Positions 24,301 through 35,600 of a stretch of DNA of 64,000 nt are shown here, piece by piece (position 1 is the stretch's first letter; each line of letters starts with the position of its first letter). A program made the translations under genes and the position numbers. The stretch is from assembly GCA_038363925.1 (NCBI GenBank), contig JAQQWL010000006.1, positions 4,320,501 through 4,384,500 of the forward strand. The letters are read 5' to 3'. This DNA is from Apiospora phragmitis (lineage: Eukaryota; Ascomycota; Sordariomycetes; Amphisphaeriales; Apiosporaceae). The notes below the pieces were generated by a model. It was given only the letters and a program-made list of their open reading frames with translations, had not been told where the DNA came from and did not search any database.

Positions 24301-26700
24301 CGCTACCTTTTATAACTTTAAAATATTTTAATCGTTTAAATAATAAGCTCGATTACGGAGCTAAACGTTATTATAAATAGCGGGTATCTTAAAATTAAAA
24401 CGTAACGAAAAAGTTATTATCGAGGCGCGAAGCTACGACGAGAAAGCTACGCTCTTTTCGGAAAGGTTCTTCCCTAACCTAAAAGCCGACTTTATAGACT
24501 TAAATAACGTAATAAATTACGCCCTTAACTTTACTTTTATCGAAACAGAGGTAACGGTTAAAGAGATAAGAGATATTATTAAGTAAATAAGACCTTAAAA
24601 AGCTTTAAGAAAAGACCTTTTATTTATTAACTTTTTTAAAACGTGTAAAGAACTACTTTTCCGGACATTAGCCGGCTTAATAACCGCGAACTTCTAGCTT
24701 ACCTACTTCCCTAAACGTTTCCGTACGGCAAAGGTTATCGTGATCCTAAAGCTAAATAAAATAATAACCGAAAAGTAGATAATTAATAAATAGAAACCTA
24801 TTTTATTACCTAGTACGGTCGGGAAGGTAATAAAGATAGCTATAAACCGGCGAATTACCGGAATAGCCGAAGAGTGCTCGCTTTTATTTAAAAGCTAAAT
24901 AAAAAACCGGACGTAGCGGTCTACTAAGCTAACTATTTAATTAATTATAAACGTCGTCCGTATAACGTAGTAATAAAAAGGCGTCGCTTTTTTTTTTAAC
25001 TCGATATTAAAAACGTTTTCGATATAATTAATTATAAAAAATTAATTATTATACTTTATAAAAAAGGACTACCGGATTAGGTTTATCGATAAATTAAGAG
25101 CTTTATTACGAATAAATCGGTCCACCTTTATTTTAATAGCAAATCGTTAAAAAAAATTTAACTCCGCGTTAATATTCCGTAAAGCTCTTTATTATTATTA
25201 ATCCTTTTTATTCTTTATATCGTTATATTATATAAAAAATTAAAAACGTATAAATAATTTATTATTATTGGGTTTATAAATAATATAAATCTTATTATTA
25301 TAAAACCGGATTACGTTACGAATTATTAAAACTTAAAAAGAACTTAAAAAACTTATAACCGTTAAGTATATACGAAAAGGATAGAGTTTAAACTTAAAAA
25401 AAATAAGCTTATTTATTTTATTAAAACGCGAAAAGTTTATATATTATAAGTACGCTTTAAAAATATTATTATATCGCCGGTAACCTTTACGAGATTCTTT
25501 AGCGTATAATTTTATCGGAAACTATAATAAAAAGATTATATTTTAAAAATTAAAACGAAAATAATAACTTAAATATTAACTCTTACTAGGCTCGTAATAT
25601 TAACGTAAGGATATTCGGTACGAAAAACGAAAGAGCTTTATACAAAAATAATACGTAGCGTACTCGTATATAGAGCGTCGGTTTAGCACAAAATAGCCGA
25701 TATAAAAAAAAAGCTAGCCCGTAATTTTATAATAGCTTAGAACTCTTATCTCTAAACCGTAATAAGGGTATATAAGGCGACCCCTTAATATTATTTAGAG
25801 ATTAAAGCGGTAGTTCCCCCCTTTAATTTTTATTTAAATACAAAGGCGGCTAGCTTCGAGATACGAATAGAAATTACCGGGAAGCTATAACTCTTACGCG
25901 GCGTTTATATAAAAACGGTAGAAATTATTAACAAAGAATATAACGTAAAGAGGAAAAAATAAAGAAAACTTTAAAAAGTTATTATTAAAGCCCCTATAAC
26001 TTTATAATTAAATAACGCTTAATTAACGTTAATTAAATAATAATTAAATAATTAAACGGTTAAATAAACGTTTAAAAAAATAAGAATAAAAATAATTCCA
26101 CGCCGTTACTTTTACGCGAGGCCGCCGCGAGCTAACCGTAAAATCGCCGCTAGATTAAAGAGCGTGCCATCGTTACGATAATATATTTAAACACGAAGCT
26201 TCGGTCTTAATACAGACCCGTATTAAAAGGATAAGACTTAGGTCGTTCTTATTTACTTACCGTGTCCTAGGCGTCCCGACGCCGCTATATAATTACGGTA
26301 AAAGACGAGAGATAATTAAACACCTAATTCTATATTATAAAGACTTCGAGGGAAAATAAAAACAGCTAGTAAGATAATTAACACCTAGTTCGCTACGAAC
26401 TCGTCGCGATCTAATAACGCTTATTATAAAAAAAGATACGGCGAAGGTTATCGTAAAGTAGCTTTTATAAACCGGTCGATTATCGCTATATAAATTAGTA
26501 ATAGAGATCGGGGGATTATTTAAACCTAAATAATCTCTTTAAACCCTAAAGTAAGGGTTATTAGGCTAGTAAGTAAGAACTAGCATAATAACGTCGAGCA
26601 CGTAAAGTAAATTTTACGATATAAATAGCGTATATTTTTAATCTAGCTTCGGCACGGTTTATTATATAAAAAACTAAGTAAATATACCGAAAGCCTTTAG
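21350..26700 (+). mobile_element. Tad1-type non-LTR (LINE) retrotransposon relic
   Basis: Plus-strand frames show the LINE order. ORF1 ends with CCHC-like zinc knuckles (about 22770-23000: CYNYSYIARYYRK, RYINYGKKYTA). An apurinic endonuclease follows with a GDFN-like IHYPFWG segment near 23650-23690. Reverse transcriptase spans about 24490-25100 with IRDIIK, RTLAGLI, YFPKRFRTAKVIVILK, and LPSTVGKVIKIAINRRI. A C-terminal zinc-binding region near 26190-26330 reads as LRSFLFTYRVLGVPTPLYNYGK-like text and KHLILYYKDFEGK. These are hallmarks of fungal Tad1 elements. RIP stop codons interrupt every part. The 5' UTR probably starts near 21300 and the 3' end abuts the next repeat at about 26720. Confidence 0.85.
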
Positions 26701-26724
26701 CCTACGGCGTACTATTAATAATAA

Positions 26725-27165
26725 TAATATATAACTTAACTAGTTTCGCGTATAATTTAAAACCTAGTCTCTTCCTTATAATATATACTCGGAAAAGGGG
26801 TTCCTCCTCGTACGGTTAATTTAGTTCGGCTCTTCCTCCGAATTTCTAACGGGCGGAAATTCTTAAGGCTCCTTAGCACGGTCGCCTTTATATCGGTAAA
26901 GGCGTAAAACCGTTTCTTTACTTTTATTTAATTTATAATCGCCACGGGTAATTATTAATTAATATTAAATAAGCTTTCGCATATACGTATGAATTCTAGG
27001 TTTAATCGAGGTTATATTATTATATTTTATTATTTATTTTTATTTTTAATACGAACTACGAGAGGTATCGTATACCCCTCTTAATAAAATAGGAAAGGGG
27101 TTCGTACGCGTAAGTACGTAACACCCCCTTTTAAAATAATATAGACATCTAGCTGTTCTAATAGT
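26725..27165 (-). repeat. LTR-like module, copy 3, with adjoining 5' coding start (minus orientation)
   Basis: Direct repeat of 9040-9510. It includes the GGGCGGAAATTCT and CTCCTTAGCACGGTCGCC words of the minus-strand coding start and the GGGGTTCGTACGCG core. It is truncated on the left by the LINE relic near 26720. Confidence 0.75.
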
Positions 27166-27239
27166 TATAACCCTTTTTTTTAAAAAAGAGGAAGAAAAGC
27201 TGGTAAAAGAATAATTCCTTATAAAGCAGAAAAGTATCT

Positions 27240-28195
27240 TAATTAAAAACACGCCGATCGAGTTTAACGGAGGTAAAATTCGATTAAGATCGTACGATAT
27301 TTATTTTAAATGAAAAGAATAAGTTAATTAATTAAAGTTTATTAATTTAAAAACTATTAATAAAGATTAATAATACGTTCTTTAATATATAAAAAGAGTA
27401 TACCTAACGTTTATTTATTAATTAAAAGTAGCGTATAACCTATTCGTCGCCGCTTAAATATAAACTTTAAAAAATAAGGATATTAAGAGCTTAAACAAGC
27501 GTATTAATTAATAAATTTAAAACCCGACACGAGGCTTAAAATATATTCCGTTTAACTTTTATTATATAAAGATATAGATTTTTATTAACGGCTTATTTAT
27601 GAATAACGAGGACTTAAGCTCTTAATTTAAATACTTAATTTTATTAAATTAAAGAATAAATTATACGAAAAACTAGTTCGAGATTTAAAATAATATTATT
27701 TATTAAAGCTTAACGAAATATAAAAGGGTTATATAAAGCGTATTAATTAATAAATTATACGACACGATCTTTAATATAAATAATAGTATCGTATTAAGTA
27801 TTACGCTTAAAAGAATCGTATAAACTTTAAGGTTTTAAGATATATTAATAACTTTTTATATAAATTTAAAGTTTTTTTATAATTATTTAATTAAACTATG
27901 TATAATAAACGAAAAAAAACTCATAATTAATATTATATCCCTTTAAAAATTATACAAAAAAGGGAGATTTCGGAAATCTACCATATTAATAATAAGGATA
28001 ACCCGGTAAACGCCTTTACTAAAGTATCCCTAAATAAAGCCCTCGAGTAAATAGTTTTAATAAACAGCTTCACCGTATATATAAAAGTGTATATAGAGAG
28101 GCTAGACCTATATAACGAGTAAAAAAAGAATAAAGAAATATCGAAAAAAAATAAATTTCTTTTATTAATCTTTTTTTATAATCGTTATTAATATA
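27240..28195 (+). mobile_element. Ty1/copia RNase H domain relic
   Basis: The plus-strand frame shows the C-terminal end of a fungal copia polyprotein. AAQTLKNKDIKSLNKRIN-like text lies near 27460-27520. The segment before the stop near 28000-28110 reads EISEIYHINNKDNPVNAFTK and continues through LNKALE. That ending (IxGxxNPADAxTK...NKALE) is diagnostic of copia RNase H. Stop codons throughout make it non-functional. The LTR-like module about 1 kb downstream (29362) may be this element's 3' LTR. Confidence 0.75.
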
Positions 28196-29149
28196 TTTTA
28201 TTTATTAAGTATTAATTATATAAAAATATTACTATATATATATAAAAACTATTTATTATATTTATTATTAACTTATTATTATATAATTATTATTTTAATT
28301 TAAATACTACCTTTATTTTCGTTATTATCGAGATCGAGGTTTACGAATCATAAATTATAATACGAATAATCCTTATTATACGAAGCTTAAATATACGAGG
28401 CGTAAACGCTATCTTAATATCTTTCGAAAAGATATTATTTACGGAACGGAATATAAAACTAGGCGTATCGAGTATTATAAACGTTATTAATATTACCGCG
28501 TAACTAGATAAGAATTATATAAAAATAGCCCTCGTAATAAATAATATAAGCGAATAAACGGCATATGTTATCGTTTACGAGTATATAAATCTCGATATCG
28601 CGGCTTAATAAATTATAAAGGCGAACTTTATTATTTTATCGTGTAAAGTTAATAAATATTAAAAATTTAAGACGGAAAATAAGATATAACGTACGTTAAT
28701 ATAAAGCGTAAATATTACGGATCGATTCCTTTACGAACTAGTTAATAAAGTTACTTAATATTAATTCTTATTAATAATACCCGCGATAAATATATTAAAA
28801 AAATTAAAAACTTATTAATTAAATATTATACGAATACCTACTTTTTTTTACGACTATACTTATAAATTCGTATATATATATACGTTTTATTTTCGTATAA
28901 TACTTTAAGAAAAAGAGAGGGAAGGATAATAGTTATGCGAGTAAGTGAAAGAGGGATCTAAACTGTACGAGTTATTTGCGTACGACGAAATATTTATTTA
29001 TCGGACTGCTTTTACTAGTCCTTAATAAGGTGTAACGTAATTCGGTATACGAGCGCGTGCACCTGCCACTATTATTACTTCTAGAACGTTTTTTTTAATT
29101 TATAACGGGAAAGAATACGCGTTAACGTACGATAATTTTTCCCTATTCT
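28196..29149. other. Unassigned AT-rich sequence
   Basis: Between the copia RNase H relic and the right-hand repeat. Frames near 28310-28620 keep longer uninterrupted runs than elsewhere (SFEKILFTERNIKLGVS-like) but match no family I can name. Confidence 0.35.
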
Positions 29150-29560
29150 CGTTACTATTATCGAATAACTAGAATAACTAATTAAAAGAACCTGCCACTT
29201 AATAAAAATAATATTAAGAAGGTACAGTATTACCTATACGGCTCAGGCAGGTACCGAATACCGGATTAGCGTAACCCATCCGTACGAGACCCTTACGACG
29301 GGAAGACTCGTCCTAACAGGAGGAGCTGGCCAAGTCTATCGTTAAAATAAAAAGTTGCCAGTGTTAGAACAGTAGGAACTGAGGTTTTCTATATTACTCT
29401 AAAAGAAGTGCTACGTGCCTACGCGTACGAACCCCTTTTCTGTTTTAATAAGAGGGGTATACGATGCCCCTCGCAGCTAGTATAAGAGATAGACATGAAT
29501 AACAGAATAGAACGATTAAACCCCGATTAAAACCGGAACCACCGTACGTACGAGAGCCCA
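29150..29560 (+). repeat. LTR-like module, copy 4 (plus orientation) with upstream internal end
   Basis: Least mutated copy of the repeat. Internal sequence 29150-29361 matches 12411-12615, and the LTR-like part 29362-29560 begins TGTTAG and ends near GAGAGCCCA. It stops 17 bp before the stop codon of the alpha-kinase gene on the opposite strand, so this insertion forms the gene's present 3' flank. Confidence 0.75.
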
Positions 29561-29577
29561 TTCAACAAAGACCCCTC

Positions 29578-30430
29578 CTAACGCCGTGGGTGTGCCTTCC
29601 AACGCGCTCTTTTGGCCTGGTCTTCCGGGGTTGGGACCTTCGAGACGGGGACTGGCTTCTTCCAATCAGACCTGCAGAACTTGTTGCAACGATGAGTTGC
29701 AAAGAATCTCTGCATACCGGGCTTTCCGAGATCTGTTTCGCCATAGTGGTTGCCATCGGAATGGACGGCCGGATCGGTAAGCACACTAAGACGAACTTTA
29801 GCAAAGTTACCTAGAGCGGCAAATCCGCGAAGACGAAATGGGGTGACAGGAAACTTACTATACGTTCTTGGCGGGGCCACCTTGGACGTCGCACAGCAGA
29901 CGGGCGCCATCACTTATGTGGTAAGAGAAGTGACTCACGGCCTGCATCACCTCGTTCCACGGGTCGAAGGAGGGCATGACGTAGCCATTGTTATTGTTGT
30001 GCTTTCGGTAACCGGGGATGAAGGGCTCGACCATGCGCCGTTCCTTCGTGCCATCGTCGCTGGTCATGACCTGGGGGGCTAAGACGCATACCGGCTGCTG
30101 GACGACCCCGGCGTTGTTCCAGGCCTCAACAAGGGCCTGGGCGCAACGGATGACTCGGTACTCCCCCGCCAGCTGCTCGTCAAAGGATCCATGGCGCGCC
30201 TTGAAGGTCTTGGCGACGCAAGGTTGGCCGGCTCTGGGGCCTATGGTGAATCGACCGCCGCAGACCAGCTTGAATTTGCCCTCTGCATACGGAGCCAGAT
30301 GTATCTCGACTTGCTGTGCGAGCTCTTCGGATCCTGGTGTTCGGATGGAGAAGCGCTGAAGTGGTGGCGCAATTTGCTGGGACACTTCGTGCCCACGTGA
30401 AGCCTTTTTTCGATTTAGTGCTGCTCGGTT
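29578..30430 (-). CDS. Alpha-kinase (MHCK/EF2K-type) domain protein
   Basis: Alpha-kinases are atypical Ser/Thr kinases. Exon 1 (to 29859) shows the nucleotide-binding lysine in PCVAKTFK, then MVEPFIPG followed by YRKHNNNNGYV, then SHFSYH and the LLCDVQGG motif. Exon 2 (29785-29578) continues YVLTDPAVHS, GETDLGKPGMQRFF and the zinc-site HRCNKFC. The 73-nt intron 29858-29786 (GTAAGT...TTAG) joins in phase, giving KNV-YVLTDP exactly as in the family. The start is unresolved: the kinase frame reaches back to about 30470 without an ATG (only a GTG at 30385). A Cys-rich stretch typical of N-termini of fungal alpha-kinases (HIVCYQCDQC, VNMAEFLH) lies in another frame at about 30540-30620, so an unseen intron or a missing base near 30445-30475 is likely. 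Transcription converges on the LTR that begins 17 bp past the stop. Confidence 0.85.
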
Positions 30431-31044
30431 TACGGATATCTTGGTTCTGCTGGCGGGACGGGGTGGCGTTCAGGGAGTGGTGTCCTTTTGCCGGGCTGGT
30501 TCCTTGGGAGGGGTGGGCTCGGCCAAAGATAGCCGACGAGCATATGGAGAAATTCAGCCATGTTGACCTTTTGCTCACATTGATCGCATTGATAACACAC
30601 GATATGTCGTGGGTGCGGCGAGGCTTCATACAGCTGCTGATAAAAGGAGAGTGGTAATGGCGGTGGCGAGCACAGCGAGTGTGAAGGTTAAATAATATAA
30701 CTTCAAAGCTGTTCATATATCCAAGTCACCGCCATTGGAGAAAGTCAGGGAGAGTATTCTCCGTTATACTAGATGTTACTATTAAGCTTTTATAGACCCA
30801 TGGGAACCACACGGTTTGGGTTGTATCTTGAACTCTACTTTATTTAGCGGGACTATCTTAATGATAACTATTGGTCTAATATGTGCTGTAGTTTTAACGT
30901 AACCTTGAATTATAGATTGCGCCCCTTTGTGTCTCCAGGAGAAAGAAGGTTGCTCAATATTAGTTTCCTCCTACGACACCCACCTAAGTAATATCAGCGG
31001 CGACATGGTAAAGCTTGTTATCAAATTCTACGAGAAAAAAATAG
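30431..31044. other. Alpha-kinase 5' region and intergenic DNA
   Basis: Minus-strand positions about 30440-30620 encode the Cys-rich VCYQCDQCEQKVNMAEF segment that probably belongs to the alpha-kinase N-terminus. The remainder up to the tRNA shows no gene. Confidence 0.45.
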
Positions 31045-31149
31045 GGCAAGATGGCCGAGCGGTCTAAGGCGCTACGTTCAGGAAATTCATGCGAATTAAC
31101 GAGCATCGTAGTCAGGAAACTGGCGTGGGTTCGAATCCCACTCTTGTCA
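31045..31149 (+). tRNA. tRNA-Leu (anticodon CAG), intron-containing
   Basis: The acceptor stem GGCAAGA (31045-31051) pairs with TCTTGTC (31142-31148), and the discriminator base is A. The A box is TGGCCGAGCGGTCTAAGGC. The anticodon stem CTACG/CGTAG (31072-31076 / 31107-31111) encloses CAG at 31079-31081. A 23-nt intron at about 31083-31105 sits at the canonical site one base 3' of the anticodon. A long variable arm (CAG...CTG) marks a class II tRNA. The T arm is GTGGG-TTCGAAT-CCCAC. It decodes CUG codons. Confidence 0.95.
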
Positions 31150-31154
31150 ATTCC

Positions 31155-31163
31155 TTTTTTTTT
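31155..31163 (+). terminator. RNA polymerase III terminator
   Basis: A run of nine T residues starts six bases after the tRNA-Leu discriminator base, as expected for Pol III termination. Confidence 0.85.
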
Positions 31164-32668
31164 CTCCTATCCATCAATCTTGTGTTTCTTGTTCAGCGGG
31201 CGTCGGCGGTGGACGTGGCCCACCAGAGACTGATGGCAGCAAAGATAATACATCTAACTTAAGAACAGTGTTTCGGGAAACAAATCAATCTTAATAAGTA
31301 CATCTGAAGTTAGATACTTCTCTAGCTATAGAAGTTGATCACAGCAATGGATTTTCCTTTTGTTATTAGGTCAGGCAGTTCCAATCTCCAACATTCCAGG
31401 CATCTCAGAAGATCCAACTAGTATCATTTCAGGCTGATAACATTCAGTGCGATCGGAAGCAATTCCCCGAGGGCAAGGACCTTCTCCCTCTTCAAAACTC
31501 CCGCAACGTGACCCTGGGCGCCACCCTCAGCCACTGGTTGGTATATTCCCCAAAGCCCCGTGGCCGGGTCAACGATCGCATAATGCTGGAGCGTAAGACG
31601 TCTTTGGGCGGCGCCGGGAGAGTGACGTTGCACCAGCGGACCTGGGATTCGAAGATCGCCGGCTCGTAATGACGTGCGAGCAAGAAGCTCTGATCTGACC
31701 CAAGAGGCTTGATCACAGGCTACAGAACGCCCTTGGTCAATGGTAGTCGATACACTATACAGACATGGTGCTAATGTCATCACATTTGAATCGCGTAGTT
31801 GTCATATGGGACCGGCCACGGTGTAGATGATCTGCACGATTATCCGCTGCCCTGCTGGGTACCCGCGCCAACGTGCGATCCACTTCTGCCCAGACAATGA
31901 TCCACAGTAGGTCCTGCTGTGCCCTTGTATCTCAATGGGAGAATACGCGCCGCAATATAATATCTGTAGCACGATGCCGGGGCTCATCACAAGGGTCCGG
32001 GCAACCCCGCTTGTCTGCTTTGCCTAATAAGACCGGAGACCAACCGATGGTTATTTATGGCACCAGGACATGATCCAACCAACCGAAGCCCACAAGCATG
32101 CTACATAGGTAGTTACTCGACCATATGACGTATCTCGGTGCAGTCTCACAGAAGAGTTGACTCGGTATTTGGAGGATCTCCTGATTTGGCTGATCAAACA
32201 CGTGCTGAAGGTGGCGCAGGCGGCGCAGAAGACGGCACTGGCGGCTAACATGATGGGTTAGTTCTGGGGGTAGCCACTGGATAGTCCAAGGGTTCCTCCA
32301 TTTAGTCCATGAATTCCTGCAGTCGGACTAGTGCTTATCCAGCCCCTCCCATGTGTTGTTTTCAAACCCAACATGCTAAGGTTATACTGTAATAGAAGCC
32401 ACCCGAGCCAATTAACTTGCATTCGGACCTGAAAATGTGCAGGCATCTAGAGCCGACTGCAGCTCAAGCGTTTCAATAAAAATTTCTCTTCCATCGCCGT
32501 CTGAAATTATTTATCTACTTAAGCTTTTAACTCCCAGCTCGCGCAACACTATCCACTAATAATTAATGGGACAAGAAAGACCCCGAAATCAAGCGCGACT
32601 CCCTAAATTGAAACTCATATATTCATATCACATGAACAGCGTGACCGAAAACTGGATTTCATGCGACA
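31164..32668. other. Intergenic region, possible gene debris on minus strand
   Basis: Minus-strand open stretches at 31424-31783, 31802-31990, 32051-32251 and 32258-32446 follow each other separated by stops. None shows a domain I recognise. They may be chance or remnants of an old gene. The last few hundred bases presumably hold the DUF3433 gene promoter. Confidence 0.35.
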
Positions 32669-35600
32669 ATGGAGGCCGACGCAGGCCGGTCCGGGCAGGT
32701 ACCAGCGGCATCGGGGTCGACAGAGTCCACCATACGTTCATACCAAAGGCCCGGGTACCATCCATATGAAGCAGTGCAAGTCCAGCCTCCTCAGTCCGGG
32801 CATCGGCCGTTCCAAGCAGCATTTGAGGCCGAGGACGCCGAGAAGACCTTTACCACCCCACCGCTACCATGGCGGCCCAGCTACCTCCGGCGTTTTGTCA
32901 TCGTGGGCTTCATTGGGATCTTTGCCGCCATCATTGCGGCAATAGAGGCCCTTCTGGCTATATCGAACAAGTCATTTGACGGCATCGCCACCAGCCAACC
33001 CGACCAACACTACCTGTGGACGTACGGCCCAATCGCCTTCCTCACCTTGGTGTCGGCCCTTTGGGGACGAGCCGAGTACCAGAGCAAGCTAGTCGCACCG
33101 TGGCGGCGACTGATGCAACCTTCCGTGGACGCCAAACGGACACTGCTGCTGGACTACGTGTCTGGGTTCCCGCTGTTTGTCGTTTTCAAGGCTCTTCGCA
33201 ATAAGGACTGGACAGTCTCCATCACTTGCGCCGTGTCGGTCCTGATGAAGATCCTGATCGTCATTTCCACCGGCTTGATCACTCTCTCATGGACGGGAGT
33301 TCACGTGGATGATTATCCGATGATAGCGCAAGACACCTTCTCGAATAACAGCGCCCGGCTATCCAAGACGGGATCGCTGTCCTATTTCGTCATGAAAGGG
33401 CTGATCGGACAGAACCTCACCTATCCCGATGGAATGTCCAAAGACTACGCTTTCCAGTCTGTCCTGACGAACCTGCCCAACTCTGCCGAGACGAAAGCCA
33501 CCGTCGATGGTCTCACAAATGGCCTAGATTGCGTTCCGGCTGACGTTGGTCTGATAGGAGCTCGACCAACAGATCCTCACTACCCAGGTGCCGAAATGAA
33601 ACTCACCGTTACATCCCCTGGCTGCAATATCAAGCTTTTGCGGCTTGGGGGTCCAATCTGTCCTGGGTATAGTGGGAACTTCTCCAGCTGCGTTTTCGGT
33701 AGATTTGCCAGAACTCAATGTGACGGCACAAATGATGACGAAGGAGCTAGAGTGCTCCTCATGTTCGGGAAGTTCACCTACACAATGGACTATTCCAAGA
33801 ATACGACTGATTACACAGGTCAAGTTAAAACCCACCCTTTGGTGGGAGGCATATCCCAGAGTTCCCAGATGCTCTGTGTACCTACTTATACTATAAATCG
33901 TGTTGATGTTGTCCGAAATGACACCCAGACACTGAGCGTGGAGCTGGCTTCTGATGGCTCAAACAGGACCCTGGATTCCATTCGTCCCTGGGCAATTATG
34001 GACGCTCATTTCGCAGCGGTAAGGACCTTGAGGTTGACTCCTCTGCAGCTCCCATTGTTCTCAGACGATGGAGACTAACTCCCTATTTTATAGTACGATA
34101 ATGAACTGGAGGGATCTTCCACTTCCGTTTGGGGGCACAGTACGAATATATCAACCGTTGCGGTGGATGTGGATGAATACTTTGGCGTTGCTATAGACAG
34201 CCAACTTGGGTCTAACACTACTGCGCAGGTGTCGGATATGCTCGATCCAGGCTTCCTGAAGCAGTTTGCGGAAAGCTATTATCGCCAATTTGCCGCGATT
34301 GTGGCTAAGCAGTCCCTTATGGAGCCTGCTTCGATCGACATCACAGGAACTGCAGTCTTCATGGCAGACCGGCTTTTGGTGCGCAGCTGGTCTGCTCAGT
34401 TGATGGCTGGCCTGACCGCCGTTTGCTTGGTTCTCTCGGCCATTCTGCTGTTCACCGTCCCGAAGCAAGGCATCCTTCCACGAAACCTGAGCAACATCCC
34501 GGACATGGCATCGCTCATTCTCCATAGCCCCGATCTGCAAACCAGACTGCGCGATATCGGCGCCGTGGATCAAAAGTCCCTTGCACGGACGCTGGATCGT
34601 CGCCACTATCAATCCACGGTCGTCCAGAATCCCGCGACAGGCCAGGCGGAGTTTGCCATCCTTGACCAACAGCAGTCCGCTGAGGACGCGTCTCAAGATC
34701 CAGGTCACCCACCACCACTGGTCCGAGCCCGACGCAACCTACACCCAAGCATTCTTCACCCTGCCACTCGACTGACCTTATGCTTGATACTGATCGGACT
34801 CATCATCGCGCTCGAGATCTTATTGCAAAAGTCCAACAGGGAGGATGGCTTGGGTGACGTCGGAAATGATACTTACATACACTACCTGTGGACGACATTG
34901 CCGGCACTCACTTTTGGTCTGATGGCGATGACTTTCTCCTCTATGGATTTCCAACTTCGATCCCTGGCGCCATACATGTTGCTCAAAAGGACGGTTAGAA
35001 CTGACGCGTTTATGAGACTCGATCATCTGGTTAGTAACTACTTCTGGTTTTCATCTTAACCCTCCCTTTGGTGATAACAACCTTGATTATTTGGAATCAC
35101 TCAAAACTGTTACTCTAACATGACACAAACTGACTGTACAATTGGATAGGACATGTCAATTCCTCGCACCATCTACAAAGAAGCCAGGTCGGGAAATATA
35201 GGGGCACTCGCAACAACGACGATGCTGTTGGTCTCTTCCTTCTTCACAATATTCTCCGGCTCCCTGTTCCAGGCGCTCGCCATCCCCAGTACTACCTCGA
35301 TCACATTACGAGCCAACCAGTCGTTTAATCGCCTTCCCTTTGGCATGCAGCCCGACGGAAACGCCGTCTCCTCGTTGATTCTCGACAGCAATCTCTCCTA
35401 CCCCAGCTTCACGCACGAGGGTCTGGCTTTCCCCCAGTTGATACCAGATGCCGTAGCCACGGAGTCGAACTCGACGTTCAACTTGTCGACAGTTTCCGTC
35501 GAAGCTGTGGTTCCAGCAGTGCGAAGCCGGCTGGACTGTCGCCACTACGACCTTTCCAAACACCGCCTCAACCTTACTCTCAATTACACAATCGAGGACG

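Larger units (their letters stand above)
21251..29560. repeat. AT-rich RIP-mutated transposon block 2
   Basis: Same composition as block 1: TpA-rich, CpA/TpG-poor, CpG retained, all frames broken. It ends abruptly at the LTR-like module terminus near 29560, where GC-rich coding sequence of the alpha-kinase resumes. No intact gene inside. Confidence 0.9.

Noticed and set aside
27046..27252. Minus-strand frame within the LTR-like repeat
   Set aside because: It lies across a non-coding LTR core and RIP-biased sequence. No start context or homology.
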